Source: Clostridium_AW malenominatum
GTDB lineage: Bacteria; Bacillota; Clostridia; Clostridiales; Clostridiaceae
NCBI RefSeq assembly: GCF_039521365.1
Contig: NZ_BAAACF010000001.1
Span: 1,364,001 to 1,428,000, forward strand
Reading direction: 5' to 3'
Length of the DNA: 64,000 bases
This document shows, piece after piece, positions 43,608 to 51,945 of this stretch. The notes under the pieces are model-generated. The model made no database searches. It had not been told where the DNA came from and saw only the letters and a program-made list of their open reading frames with translations. Both the position numbers and the translations under genes were made by a program. Position 1 is the first letter of the stretch. The number at the start of each line of letters is the position of its first letter.

Positions 43608-44342
43608 GTGAGAAAAGATTTCAATAGAGACATGGTATGTAAAAATATTATAAATTGGATTAGAGAATATTTTAAAGCCCAACCAAATGCTAAGGGTGCT
43701 ATTATTGGAATTAGCGGTGGTAAGGATAGTTCGGTAGCAGCCAAGTTATTAGTTGAAGCTTTAGGAAAAGAAAGAGTCTTTGGCGTTTTAATGCCAAATG
43801 GTGAGCAGAAGGATATAGACGATAGTTTAAAGGTTGTAGATATTCTAGGAATTAATTATAAAATAGTTAATATAGAAAAAGCGTACAATGGACTATTGGA
43901 CGCTATTCAGGAGGAGAGTTTATCTATTGATGCTAAAATCAATATTCCTCCGAGACTTCGAATGACTACCTTGTATTCACTTGGAGCTAACATGAACTAT
44001 AGGGTATGTGGTACGGGAAACAAGTCAGAGGGCTTTGTAGGATATACAACAAAATGGGGGGATAATGCTTACGATTTTAATCCTATAGGAGACCTTACTA
44101 CTGAAGAGGTTATGGCAGTGGGAGACTATCTAGGATTACCTTATGAATTGGTTCATAAAACTCCAAGCGATGGGTTAAGTGGAAAATCTGATGAGGAGAA
44201 ATTAGGTTTGTCCTATAAACAAATTAATGAGTATATAGAAAATGGAAGTTGTGGGGATAAGGAGATAGATGAAAAAATTAAGTTGAAACATGAATATAAT
44301 AAACACAAGGGAACTTTGCCACTAAAGTATGAGCTGGCATAA
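43608..44342 (+). CDS. nadE: NH3-dependent NAD+ synthetase
   Basis: A 244-aa NAD synthetase of the ammonia-dependent class (no glutaminase domain). The P-loop is GISGGKDSSVAAKLL. Other signatures are CGTGNKSEGFVGYTTKWGDNAYDFNPIGDLTTEEV and the TPSDGLSGKSDEEKLGLSY loop. It amidates nicotinate adenine dinucleotide to NAD+. The start is GTG with GGAGG upstream. Last gene of the operon. Confidence 0.94.
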   Translation: MRKDFNRDMVCKNIINWIREYFKAQPNAKGAIIGISGGKDSSVAAKLLVEALGKERVFGVLMPNGEQKDIDDSLKVVDILGINYKIVNIEKAYNGLLDAIQEESLSIDAKINIPPRLRMTTLYSLGANMNYRVCGTGNKSEGFVGYTTKWGDNAYDFNPIGDLTTEEVMAVGDYLGLPYELVHKTPSDGLSGKSDEEKLGLSYKQINEYIENGSCGDKEIDEKIKLKHEYNKHKGTLPLKYELA

Positions 44343-44433
44343 CAGACCAGAAGTTGACTCGTAGCTAGAGGCTACTACTTTTTAGAATTGCCCTTGTAAA
44401 AGAAGTGAAAATTATCAAGTAGGTATGTACAAT

Positions 44434-44470
44434 AAGCGGCATCGAGTCATTGCTTGATTCGATGTCGCTT
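44434..44470 (+). terminator. Terminator of the NAD salvage operon
   Basis: AAGCGGCATCGA (44434-44445) pairs with TCGATGTCGCTT (44459-44470), and pairing continues inside the loop. The U tract is short (TTTCGTT). Confidence 0.75.
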
Positions 44471-44494
44471 TCGTTATACAATTTTCGGTAATAT

Positions 44495-45193
44495 CTACAA
44501 TTGGCGAATCTTGCGTATATTCCTGTTCATCAAGTGCCTTACTGCGTATTTATAAATGACTTCTTTGATTCTGCCCAAGTCTTGACGGTGTTCTTTGAAA
44601 AATTCGTCTGGGCTTTCATAAACTCCAAAGTCCCTTACAATACCCTCTTTTTGAATATAGGTATCGTTTTTATTCCAATATATAGAGGGATTTTTGAAGT
44701 CCTCTGTTGCAACTCCATAGCCACAAAAAGAACCGCTACACTGGCTAAACTTTTGCTGAAGCTTAGTCAAATAGGGAACATCAAGGATGAACCCCTCTAG
44801 ATTAAGCCACTTGCCATCATAGTACACTTCGATCCAGCTGTGTAAAATTTCTTTTGGAGACAAGTGATAATATAGTCCCCTTATTGCTCCTTTTTGAAGT
44901 TTCTTATCAATGGTAAATCCGTGAATTCGGCAGGGGATTCCAAGGGCTCTTAATAATGCCATAAATAGAACTCCCTTTGTATTACACTGTCCGTAGCCAT
45001 CTTTTAAAACTTGCGAAGCTGAAATATTATCTGCCCTGTTGTATCCAAAAAGGATAGAATCTCGAACAAAATTATAAATAGAAAGAACCTGTTCAGTTCT
45101 ATCTAAAGTATCCCAGTGGTTATCTGAAATTAATTTCTGTATGATTTGATTCTTATAATTCAGTAGTGGGGTTTCAATTAAGTAATTCGTCAT
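44495..45193 (-). CDS. Transglutaminase-like domain protein
   Basis: A 232-aa protein with a transglutaminase/cysteine-protease core: Cys in GYGQCNTKGVLFMALLRALGIPCRIHG and His in ILHSWIEVYYDGKWLNLEGF, followed by an Asp/Glu segment. It has no signal peptide. I start at MTNYLIETPLLNY (45193), with GGAGGTG about 8 bp upstream. It lies 30 bp downstream of an AraC gene and is probably co-transcribed with it. Substrate unknown. Confidence 0.83.
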   Translation of the reverse strand: MTNYLIETPLLNYKNQIIQKLISDNHWDTLDRTEQVLSIYNFVRDSILFGYNRADNISASQVLKDGYGQCNTKGVLFMALLRALGIPCRIHGFTIDKKLQKGAIRGLYYHLSPKEILHSWIEVYYDGKWLNLEGFILDVPYLTKLQQKFSQCSGSFCGYGVATEDFKNPSIYWNKNDTYIQKEGIVRDFGVYESPDEFFKEHRQDLGRIKEVIYKYAVRHLMNRNIRKIRQL

Positions 45194-45223
45194 CAATAAG
45201 CACCTCCTACAATAATCATACAA

Positions 45224-45988
45224 TTATTTATAAGGAGATACTTTCAAAAAAACGCTGTCTTTGTTTATCTCTCTTGCGGACATTCCTAATAAGCGCTTAC
45301 TTGTGACAGCAAGATGAGAAGGACTGTCGAACCCCGCTGTTAATGCGGCCTTTGTTATGTTCATGCCATTAAAGATTAAATAAATTGCATTTTGTAATTT
45401 ATGAAGAACAAGATATCCGCTTAATGTTATGCCGGTATTCTCTTTAAACAGATGGGACAGCCTGCTTTTGGATAAGCTTACTTGATTTGCTAATATATTT
45501 ACGGAATGCTCGGAAGCATGACAATTTTTTAGCAGATCAATAACCTCAATGACCCGCTGATCTACAGGCTCTGAGTAAATATATTCAACGTTCAATAATC
45601 GAAGAAGTTCAGTTAGAAATTTAATATAGCTAGCATTGTCAATAATACTCTCATAGTTATTCAGTACAAACTTTGAGATTTTGTCTACCATCTCATTTGA
45701 GAAAGTATAAATATGATGACCGCAAAAAAGCTCTTTAAATGGCTTTGCCAAGGTAGAGGTATTATCAATCAGAAGAAAGAGCAATTTATTTTTATGACCA
45801 TCAAAGCGGTGACTGGTGTTGGAATCAATGGCAATACCTTTACAGTTAAAATGTTTCCCCAAAACTTCTATCTCAAAAGAGGATTCCAGGGAAATTGATA
45901 TCTGTAAAAATGAGTGCTTATGAAAATCAGCATTTATTATATCGCTTAAGATCAGTACGTGATCATGTGCTCCATATAGGTTCATCAT
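45224..45988 (-). CDS. AraC family transcriptional regulator
   Basis: A 254-aa regulator with an N-terminal cupin-like sensor region and a C-terminal pair of helix-turn-helix motifs (SVNILANQVSLSKSRLSHLFKENTGITLSGY and NITKAALTAGFDSPSHLAVTSKRLLGMSAREI). I start at MMNLYGAHDHV (45988), preceded by GGAGGCGG; the 53 codons further upstream look non-coding. The transglutaminase-like gene follows in the same direction. Confidence 0.85.
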   Translation of the reverse strand: MMNLYGAHDHVLILSDIINADFHKHSFLQISISLESSFEIEVLGKHFNCKGIAIDSNTSHRFDGHKNKLLFLLIDNTSTLAKPFKELFCGHHIYTFSNEMVDKISKFVLNNYESIIDNASYIKFLTELLRLLNVEYIYSEPVDQRVIEVIDLLKNCHASEHSVNILANQVSLSKSRLSHLFKENTGITLSGYLVLHKLQNAIYLIFNGMNITKAALTAGFDSPSHLAVTSKRLLGMSAREINKDSVFLKVSPYK

Positions 45989-46100
45989 TATTGTTCCGCC
46001 TCCTTCAAAGAATCCATCATTAGAAGTATAGCATAATTTCAAAAAAATGGGGTGTTTTTCATGCAACGGAAAGAAATGATATTTTTTTAATAACAAAATA

Positions 46101-46167
46101 TTGACATAAAAAGAGAAATATGATATATAAAAATTATAGGTTAGCACTCAATGATGTTAAGTGCTAA
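46101..46167 (+). promoter_or_regulatory. htpG promoter with CIRCE (HrcA) operator
   Basis: TTGACA (46101-46106), 17 bp, TATATA (46124-46129) form the promoter. TTAGCACTC (46141-46149), a 9-bp spacer and AAGTGCTAA (46159-46167) form a CIRCE element with one mismatch to the GAGTGCTAA right arm. HrcA would repress at the start point, and heat shock would relieve it. Confidence 0.88.
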
Positions 46168-46208
46168 CAAATTAGTTATATAGTTTTTATACGAAGGGAG
46201 ATATACAT

Positions 46209-48089
46209 ATGGAAAAGAGAGAATTTAAAGCAGAGTCTAAGAGACTTTTGGACTTAATGGTTAACTCAATCTATACGCACAAAGAAATATTTTTAAGAGA
46301 GCTTATATCTAATGCCAGTGATGCTATTGATAAAATTTACTACAAAACATTAACTGATGAAAATTTGAAATTTCATAAGGAAAATTACTATATTAAGGTA
46401 GTTTCAGATAAAGATAAGGGCGAGTTAAAAATTATCGATACTGGCATAGGTATGACAAGGGAAGAATTAGAAGAAAATTTAGGAACTATTGCAAAGAGCG
46501 GATCTTTAGCATTTAAAAAAGAAAATGAAATAAAAGATGGATATGATATAATTGGTCAGTTTGGAGTGGGTTTTTACTCTGCTTTTATGATAGCTGAAAA
46601 AGTTACTGTTATTACTAAAGCACTTGGAAGCGATGAAGCCTATAAATGGGAATCAAAAGGTGCAGATGGATATACCATAGAGGTATGTGAAAAAGAAACT
46701 GTTGGAACAGAAATTATATTAAAGATAAAGGAAAATAGTGAAGATGAAAATTATCAGGATTATTTAGAAGAATATAAATTGAGAAACTTAATAAAGAAAT
46801 ATTCTGATTTTATAAGATATCCAATAAAAATGGATATTACAGAAAGAAAACTTAAAGAAGGAAGTGACAATGAGTATGAAGACCATGTAGAAGAGCAAAC
46901 AATCAATAGCATGGTACCAATTTGGACAAAGAATAAAAGTGAATTAACTAAAGAAGATTATGATAATTTTTACTTCGAAAAGCATTATGGATTTGATAAA
47001 CCTGTAAAACACATCCATATAAGCACAGACGGCGCTGTAATGTACAACGCAATATTATTTATACCAGAGAGAATACCTTTTGACTATTATACGAAAGAAT
47101 ACGAAAAAGGCTTGGAGTTATATTCAAATGGAGTACTAATTATGAATAAATGCTCCGATTTACTTCCAGATTATTTTAGTTTTGTAAAGGGATTAGTTGA
47201 TTCACAGGATTTATCTTTAAATATTTCAAGAGAAATGCTACAACATGATAGACAGCTTAAGTTAATTGCAAAGAACATTAAAAACAAAATAAAAAGTGAA
47301 TTACTATCATTACTAAAAAATGAAAGAAATAAGTATGAAGAGTTTTACAAGTCTTTTGGTAGACAGCTAAAGTATGGAGTGTATAGCGATTTTGGAAGTG
47401 ACAAAGATACATTACAAGACTTATTAATGTTCTATTCCTCTAAAGAGAAAAAACTGATTACATTAGATGAATATATTTCAAGAATGACAGAGGAACAAAA
47501 ATATATTTATTATGCTACAGGGGATTCTGTTGAAAGAATAGCCAAGTTACCACAAACAGAAATGGTAGAAGAAAAGGGTTATGAAATTCTTTATTTAACT
47601 GAAGATATTGATGAGTTTGCAATTAAGATGATAATGTCATATAAAGAAAAGGAGTTCAGGTCTGTATCTAGTGGAGATCTAGGAATTGAAGACAAAGAAA
47701 ATGAGAACAAGACAGAAAATGAAGATGCAGCCAATAAGGAATTGTTTGAAAAGATGAAAACCATATTATCAGACAAGATTAAGGATGTAAGAACTTCAAA
47801 GAGATTAAAATCTCATCCAGTATGTTTAACTAATGATGGAGACATATCAATAGAAATGGAAAAAGTTCTTAGCTCCATGCCAAATAATGAAAACATTAAA
47901 GCAGACAAAGTTTTAGAGATAAACATAAATCATAATATCTTTAAAGCTTTAAAAGAAGCTTATGAAAAAGATGAAGAAAAGTTAGCATTATATACTAATG
48001 TACTTTATAATCAAGCTCTTCTTATAGAAGGATTGCCAATTGACGATCCAGTAGAATTTACTAATAATATTTGTAAATTAATGATTTAA
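46209..48089 (+). CDS. htpG: Molecular chaperone HtpG (Hsp90)
   Basis: A 626-aa bacterial Hsp90. The N-terminal GHKL ATPase domain has IFLRELISNASDAIDK, DTGIGMT and GQFGVGFYSAFM. The middle domain carries SREMLQHDRQLKLIAKNI with the catalytic Arg region, followed by a C-terminal dimerisation domain. Length is normal for the family. AAGGGAG precedes the ATG. The CIRCE element upstream puts it under HrcA control. Confidence 0.97.
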   Translation: MEKREFKAESKRLLDLMVNSIYTHKEIFLRELISNASDAIDKIYYKTLTDENLKFHKENYYIKVVSDKDKGELKIIDTGIGMTREELEENLGTIAKSGSLAFKKENEIKDGYDIIGQFGVGFYSAFMIAEKVTVITKALGSDEAYKWESKGADGYTIEVCEKETVGTEIILKIKENSEDENYQDYLEEYKLRNLIKKYSDFIRYPIKMDITERKLKEGSDNEYEDHVEEQTINSMVPIWTKNKSELTKEDYDNFYFEKHYGFDKPVKHIHISTDGAVMYNAILFIPERIPFDYYTKEYEKGLELYSNGVLIMNKCSDLLPDYFSFVKGLVDSQDLSLNISREMLQHDRQLKLIAKNIKNKIKSELLSLLKNERNKYEEFYKSFGRQLKYGVYSDFGSDKDTLQDLLMFYSSKEKKLITLDEYISRMTEEQKYIYYATGDSVERIAKLPQTEMVEEKGYEILYLTEDIDEFAIKMIMSYKEKEFRSVSSGDLGIEDKENENKTENEDAANKELFEKMKTILSDKIKDVRTSKRLKSHPVCLTNDGDISIEMEKVLSSMPNNENIKADKVLEININHNIFKALKEAYEKDEEKLALYTNVLYNQALLIEGLPIDDPVEFTNNICKLMI

Positions 48090-48093
48090 TTAA

Positions 48094-48145
48094 TATAGAA
48101 GCATAGAAGGTGCAACTTTTAGTATGCACCTTTTATGCTTCTATA
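48094..48145 (+). terminator. Long hairpin after htpG
   Basis: About 20 bp of stem (48094-48114 with 48125-48145, one mismatch), with TGCA/TGCA closing the loop. There is no U tract directly after it, but the stability favours termination or 3'-end protection. Confidence 0.7.
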
Positions 48146-48239
48146 GAAAAGCTTAAGTTAACCCTACAAAGTTGTGCATGAAAAGTCGGATAGATAAGTT
48201 CAGTTTCTGATATTCTATTTATGAGAGGAGGTCATATAA

Positions 48240-49112
48240 ATGGATTTGCTTAAAAATATGAATGGAGCATTAGATTATATCGAAGAGAATCTTAACGATA
48301 ATATTGACTTTAAAGAAATAGCAAAGAGGGCTTTTTGCTCTGAATATCATTTTAAGAGAATGTTTTCTTTCCTTGCAGGTGTTACATTGTCGGAATACAT
48401 CCGTCGTAGGCGTCTTACACTAGCAGCATTTGAGATTCATAATAGTAACATAAGAATAATTGATATTGCAATTAAATACGGATATAGCTCTCCAGATTCT
48501 TTTACTAGAGCTTTTCAAAGTTTGCATGGTATAACACCGTCTGAAGCTAGAAATAATGGTCAATCGCTAAAAGCTTATCCTCGTATGACCTTTCAATTAT
48601 CTATTAAAGGAGGAAATGAAATGAATTATAGAATTGAAGAAAAAGAAGCCTTTCGCATAATTGGCATTAAAAAAAGGGTACCTATAATTTTCAACGGAGT
48701 TAATCCAGAAATTGCCTCGATGTGGCAAAGCTTAACCGTTGAAACTATTAATAAACTTAAAGAACAATCTAATATAGAACCATTAGAACTAATAAGCGCG
48801 TCTGTAAATTTTTCAGAGGGGCGAATGGAAGAAAAAGGGGAGCTTGATCACTATATAGGTGTAGCAACAACTAATGAGTGCCCAAAGGATTTTACAAAAC
48901 TTGAAGTTTGTGCATCAACTTGGGCTGTATTTGAATCTGTTGGACCATTCCCAAGTACGCTACAAAATATATGGGGACGTATATATTCCGAATGGTTTCC
49001 GTCCTCAAATTATGAACAAGCGGAAGGACCAGAAATCTTGTGGAACGAGAATAAAGATGTGACTTCACCAACTTTTAAAAGCGAGATATGGATACCGATT
49101 TCAAAAAAGTAG
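48240..49112 (+). CDS. AraC family regulator with GyrI-like effector-binding domain
   Basis: A 290-aa protein with two helix-turn-helix motifs at the N-terminus (IDFKEIAKRAFCSEYHFKRMFSFLAGVTLSEYIRRRR and IIDIAIKYGYSSPDSFTRAFQSLHGITPSEAR). A GyrI-like ligand domain follows (about 125-290, YRIEEKEAFRIIGIKKRVP onwards). This is the Rob/SoxS-type layout common in clostridial drug-response regulators. AGAGGAGG precedes the ATG. A ROK-kinase relic lies immediately downstream. Confidence 0.87.
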   Translation: MDLLKNMNGALDYIEENLNDNIDFKEIAKRAFCSEYHFKRMFSFLAGVTLSEYIRRRRLTLAAFEIHNSNIRIIDIAIKYGYSSPDSFTRAFQSLHGITPSEARNNGQSLKAYPRMTFQLSIKGGNEMNYRIEEKEAFRIIGIKKRVPIIFNGVNPEIASMWQSLTVETINKLKEQSNIEPLELISASVNFSEGRMEEKGELDHYIGVATTNECPKDFTKLEVCASTWAVFESVGPFPSTLQNIWGRIYSEWFPSSNYEQAEGPEILWNENKDVTSPTFKSEIWIPISKK

Positions 49113-49127
49113 TGACTTTAAATCACC

Positions 49128-49497
49128 TTGACCAGCTTAAACTCTTTTGATGGAATTTTACTTGTAATAATATTGAAAATCATCCATACTATAGATAAAG
49201 AAATCCATAACGGTATGCTTCATCCTGAGATGGGACACGTTTTAGTTAGAAAGAACATGGATGATAAGTATGAAGGAAATTGCCATTTTCATGAAACTTG
49301 TTTAGAAGGTTTAGCTTCAGGCACTGCTATTGAGGGAAGAACTAAATTAAAAGGCATTGAAATACGGGATGATCATGAATCCTGGATATATAGTGGCAGA
49401 AGAATTAGAAGACATGGACAATTATATAGTTGAACCAAGCCTAGGTAGTAACTCTGGCATATTGGGTGCTTAGGCTTTAGGAATAAGTGAAGTATAA
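49128..49497 (+). pseudogene. Degenerate ROK-family fructokinase relic
   Basis: A 370-bp stretch keeps three recognisable pieces of a ROK fructokinase. NGMLHPEMGHVLVRKNMDDKY, with its zinc/ATP-site segment, and then HETCLEGLASGTAIEGR lie in one frame (49128-49433). After a frameshift near 49390-49430, a C-terminal end PSLGSNSGILGA lies in another frame and runs into an in-frame TAG at 49471. The first 60% of the gene is missing. No complete copy is in the window. It is clearly non-functional as a kinase. Confidence 0.8.
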
Positions 49498-49517
49498 GGA
49501 TAAGGTGGTGAAGGTGA

Positions 49518-49835
49518 ATGTTAATACAAAAATGTAAGAAATGTTCTAATCAATTTACTTGGAAAGAGGTTATAAGACCAATATGGGTTAGTTGGACTTA
49601 TTCACCTCTTAAATGTCCTAAATGCAATACTGAGCATTGCATTAATATTTCCACAAAAATATTTATTTTCTTAGGTATAATAGCTCCAACAGCTATTAAA
49701 GGATTTATGTTTTCCAGAAATGCACAAACTGTACTTAGAATTTCTCTAGGTCGCCAGTTATTGATTTATCTATTTTGGTTTGTTTTGCTAGGATGTTTGA
49801 CACCATTTTTTGCAAGACACCATATAAAAGAATAG
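49518..49835 (+). CDS. Small zinc-ribbon membrane protein (cxxc_20_cxxc type)
   Basis: A 105-aa protein with two CxxC pairs (C6/C9 and C33/C36), forming a zinc ribbon of the family named for this spacing, followed by two membrane segments (about 49-65 and 80-99). Function unknown. GGTGGTGAAGG lies before the ATG. Confidence 0.72.
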   Translation: MLIQKCKKCSNQFTWKEVIRPIWVSWTYSPLKCPKCNTEHCINISTKIFIFLGIIAPTAIKGFMFSRNAQTVLRISLGRQLLIYLFWFVLLGCLTPFFARHHIKE

Positions 49836-49855
49836 AGTAGTGAAATATATCTGTA

Positions 49856-49898
49856 ATAGTCACCTAAGAATAAAAAAAGTATTAGGTGGCTATTTTTT
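49856..49898. terminator. Bidirectional terminator between convergent genes
   Basis: ATAGTCACCTAA (49856-49867) pairs with TTAGGTGGCTAT (49882-49893), followed by TTTTTT. It is the third member of the AATAGCCACCT-type hairpin family in this window and overlaps the 3' end of the GIY-YIG gene. Confidence 0.85.
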
Positions 49899-50144
49899 AA
49901 TGTAAAAATCTTTAATCAACATAAGCTTTTCATCTCTTCTAAATTGCTTAATTTCGTATTCTCTCTTCTGGGCAGATATCTTGTCCTCAAACTCCTCGAA
50001 GTAAACAAGCTCTACAGGCAGTCGACAGCGAGTATACTTAGCTCCTTTGCCCTTAGAGTGGGTCTCTATTCTTTTATTCAAATCCTTAGTCCATCCAGTA
50101 TACAAAGTACCATCTGAACACTTTAGTATATATATATAACACAT
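49890..50144 (-). CDS. GIY-YIG nuclease family protein (UPF0213/YhbQ-like)
   Basis: An 84-aa single-domain GIY-YIG protein: YIYILKCSDGTLYTGWTKDLNKRIETH with the conserved Tyr pair and Arg, and the later YFEEFEDKISAQKREYEIKQF carrying the Glu region. I start at MCYIYILK (50144). The in-frame GTG at 50156 is part of the GGTGAT ribosome binding site. Likely a DNA repair nuclease; target unknown. Confidence 0.88.
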   Translation of the reverse strand: MCYIYILKCSDGTLYTGWTKDLNKRIETHSKGKGAKYTRCRLPVELVYFEEFEDKISAQKREYEIKQFRRDEKLMLIKDFYIKK

Positions 50145-50191
50145 ATTAATCACCAAAATTATTATAGCATTGAAGCTATATTAATTTATAG

Positions 50192-50881
50192 CTATTTTTT
50201 AAGTATATCATTAAGTTCTAATAAATTAAAAATCTCATAAGTAGGTTTTATTCCGATTTTATTTACAATTTTGTTAGGATTAAACCAGCATGTATCTATA
50301 CCAAAATTTATCCCGCCTTGTATATCAGAGGTTAAACTATCGCCTACCATCAATACTTTACTCTTATCAGTATGCTTTATATTTTTTAAAGCTAGTTCAA
50401 ATATTTTAGGATCTGGCTTTGATACCTCAACCTCCTCAGATATCACTATATCCTCAAAGTATTTTGCTATAGTAGATTTTCTAATTCTATTTTCTTGAAC
50501 GTCTGTAAGACCATTAGTAATTATAGAAAGTTTATAATCTTTATGGAGATTTTCTACAAGGTCTACAGTATCATCATATAAAAAAGATCCATAAGATAAA
50601 TGCTTCATATATGTTTTTGAAAATTCAACCTCGTCAAATCCAGCATTTAATTTATCTGATAATCTTTTAAATCTTTCAACTTTTAATTCTTTCTGAGTAA
50701 TAAGCCCATCCTCGAACTCTTGCCATATAGCCGTATTTATATCCTTGTATATTTTCAAATGATGATTTTCATCATATTCAATATTAAATTGGAGCATAGT
50801 ATTTTTAAAAGCTTCTCGTTCAGATTTTTTAAAATCAAATAAAGTTTCATCTGCATCGAATATTATAATTTCGTACTTCAT
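50192..50881 (-). CDS. yjjG: YjjG-family HAD pyrimidine nucleotidase
   Basis: A 229-aa HAD-superfamily phosphatase. Motif I is DADETLFDF (DxDxT with catalytic Asp at residues 9 and 11), motif II is ITNG, the motif III Lys is in EVSKPDPKIF, and motif IV is GDSLTSDIQGG. The N-terminus and length match YjjG, a nucleotidase that cleans up non-canonical pyrimidine nucleotides. AGGAGG lies before the ATG. Confidence 0.87.
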   Translation of the reverse strand: MKYEIIIFDADETLFDFKKSEREAFKNTMLQFNIEYDENHHLKIYKDINTAIWQEFEDGLITQKELKVERFKRLSDKLNAGFDEVEFSKTYMKHLSYGSFLYDDTVDLVENLHKDYKLSIITNGLTDVQENRIRKSTIAKYFEDIVISEEVEVSKPDPKIFELALKNIKHTDKSKVLMVGDSLTSDIQGGINFGIDTCWFNPNKIVNKIGIKPTYEIFNLLELNDILKK

Positions 50882-50951
50882 ATTAATCCTCCTAATATAG
50901 TTAATTTTTCTAATTATAACATATAAATATTTTTATAAAAAAGTCTTAAAC

Positions 50952-51015
50952 TTTACAATCCTTTATAAATAAATTACAATATTAATATGAATTTGAACAT
51001 GACATATGTCATGTT
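50952..51015 (+). promoter_or_regulatory. Promoter and 20-bp perfect palindrome before a Crp/Fnr gene
   Basis: TTTACA (50952-50957), 17 bp, TACAAT (50975-50980) form the promoter. AACATGACATATGTCATGTT (50996-51015) is a perfect dyad right after the start point and immediately before the GAGGAGGG site. The position suggests autorepression by the regulator encoded next. Confidence 0.65.
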
Positions 51016-51026
51016 GAGGAGGGTTT

Positions 51027-51716
51027 ATGAAAAGAATTTGGGACAATAACCTTATAAGCTATTATATTGTTAAACATAATATAGAAAACATGTTTGATAA
51101 AGACATATTTAAATATGCACAACTTCATTTCTATGAAAGAAATGAATATATATTGGAAGCAGAGTCTAATCTTGAATACTACTATTTGCTTGTAGATGGA
51201 AAAATCAAAATTTCTTATCCTTTTGAAAATGGTAAATCTATGCTTTTAAAGTTTTATAAAGATTTTAATTCAATAGGAGATTTAGAGCTTTTAAAAAACA
51301 TTCCCACATTATGTGGCATTGATGCAGTAGAAGATACTTATTTGATAGCAATACCTTCAGATGTACTTAGAGAAAAATATTTAAATAATCTAAAGTTTTT
51401 ACACCATTTAATTGACTCTTTAAGCGACAAACTTTATGCAACTATTAACAATAGTTCCTATAACTTTGTATATCCCCTTATAAATAGATTATCTAGCTAT
51501 TTGGTTGAACATATAACAGATAAAAACTATGTAGTTTTGAATTCATCATTTATAGAAATCGCTCAATTCTTAGGAACAACCTATAGGCATTTAAATAGAA
51601 CATTTAAAGAGCTTGAATTAAAATCCATTATAAAATGCGAGGATAAAAAAATATATATATTAGATGAGGATAAACTTCGAGAACTATCTAAAAACTTGTA
51701 TATAAAACCCCTCTAA
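51027..51716 (+). CDS. Crp/Fnr family transcriptional regulator
   Basis: A 229-aa regulator with an N-terminal cyclic-nucleotide-binding-like beta barrel (YILEAESNLEYYYLLVDGKIKISYPFENGKSMLLKFY) and a C-terminal winged helix (SSFIEIAQFLGTTYRHLNRTFKELELKSII). The sensor domain has no Cys cluster for an FeS centre, so it is not a classic FNR. A 20-bp palindrome lies in its own leader. Its ligand and targets are unknown. Confidence 0.87.
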   Translation: MKRIWDNNLISYYIVKHNIENMFDKDIFKYAQLHFYERNEYILEAESNLEYYYLLVDGKIKISYPFENGKSMLLKFYKDFNSIGDLELLKNIPTLCGIDAVEDTYLIAIPSDVLREKYLNNLKFLHHLIDSLSDKLYATINNSSYNFVYPLINRLSSYLVEHITDKNYVVLNSSFIEIAQFLGTTYRHLNRTFKELELKSIIKCEDKKIYILDEDKLRELSKNLYIKPL

Positions 51717-51765
51717 TGTTAGATTAGTGTGGAAAGTAGATTTAAAAAATAATATTAAATTTAGA

Positions 51766-51810
51766 AAATACCTTTGAATATAGTGTAGCTGTGTTTAAAG
51801 GTATTTTTTT
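51766..51810 (+). terminator. Terminator after the Crp/Fnr gene
   Basis: AAATACCTTT (51766-51775) pairs with AAAGGTATTT (51797-51806), followed by a T run. Between here and 51945 I see nothing further. Confidence 0.85.
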
Positions 51811-51945
51811 AGTAATTTCAATCTAGAAAGTTGGTTCAGTTACAAGGTGTTTTTAATCAAATACTTAGCCGATTAAGTAAAATGTATTATGGAAACATTG
51901 AAATGTAGCAGTAATTCCTATATTACATTCAAAACTTAAGCCATA

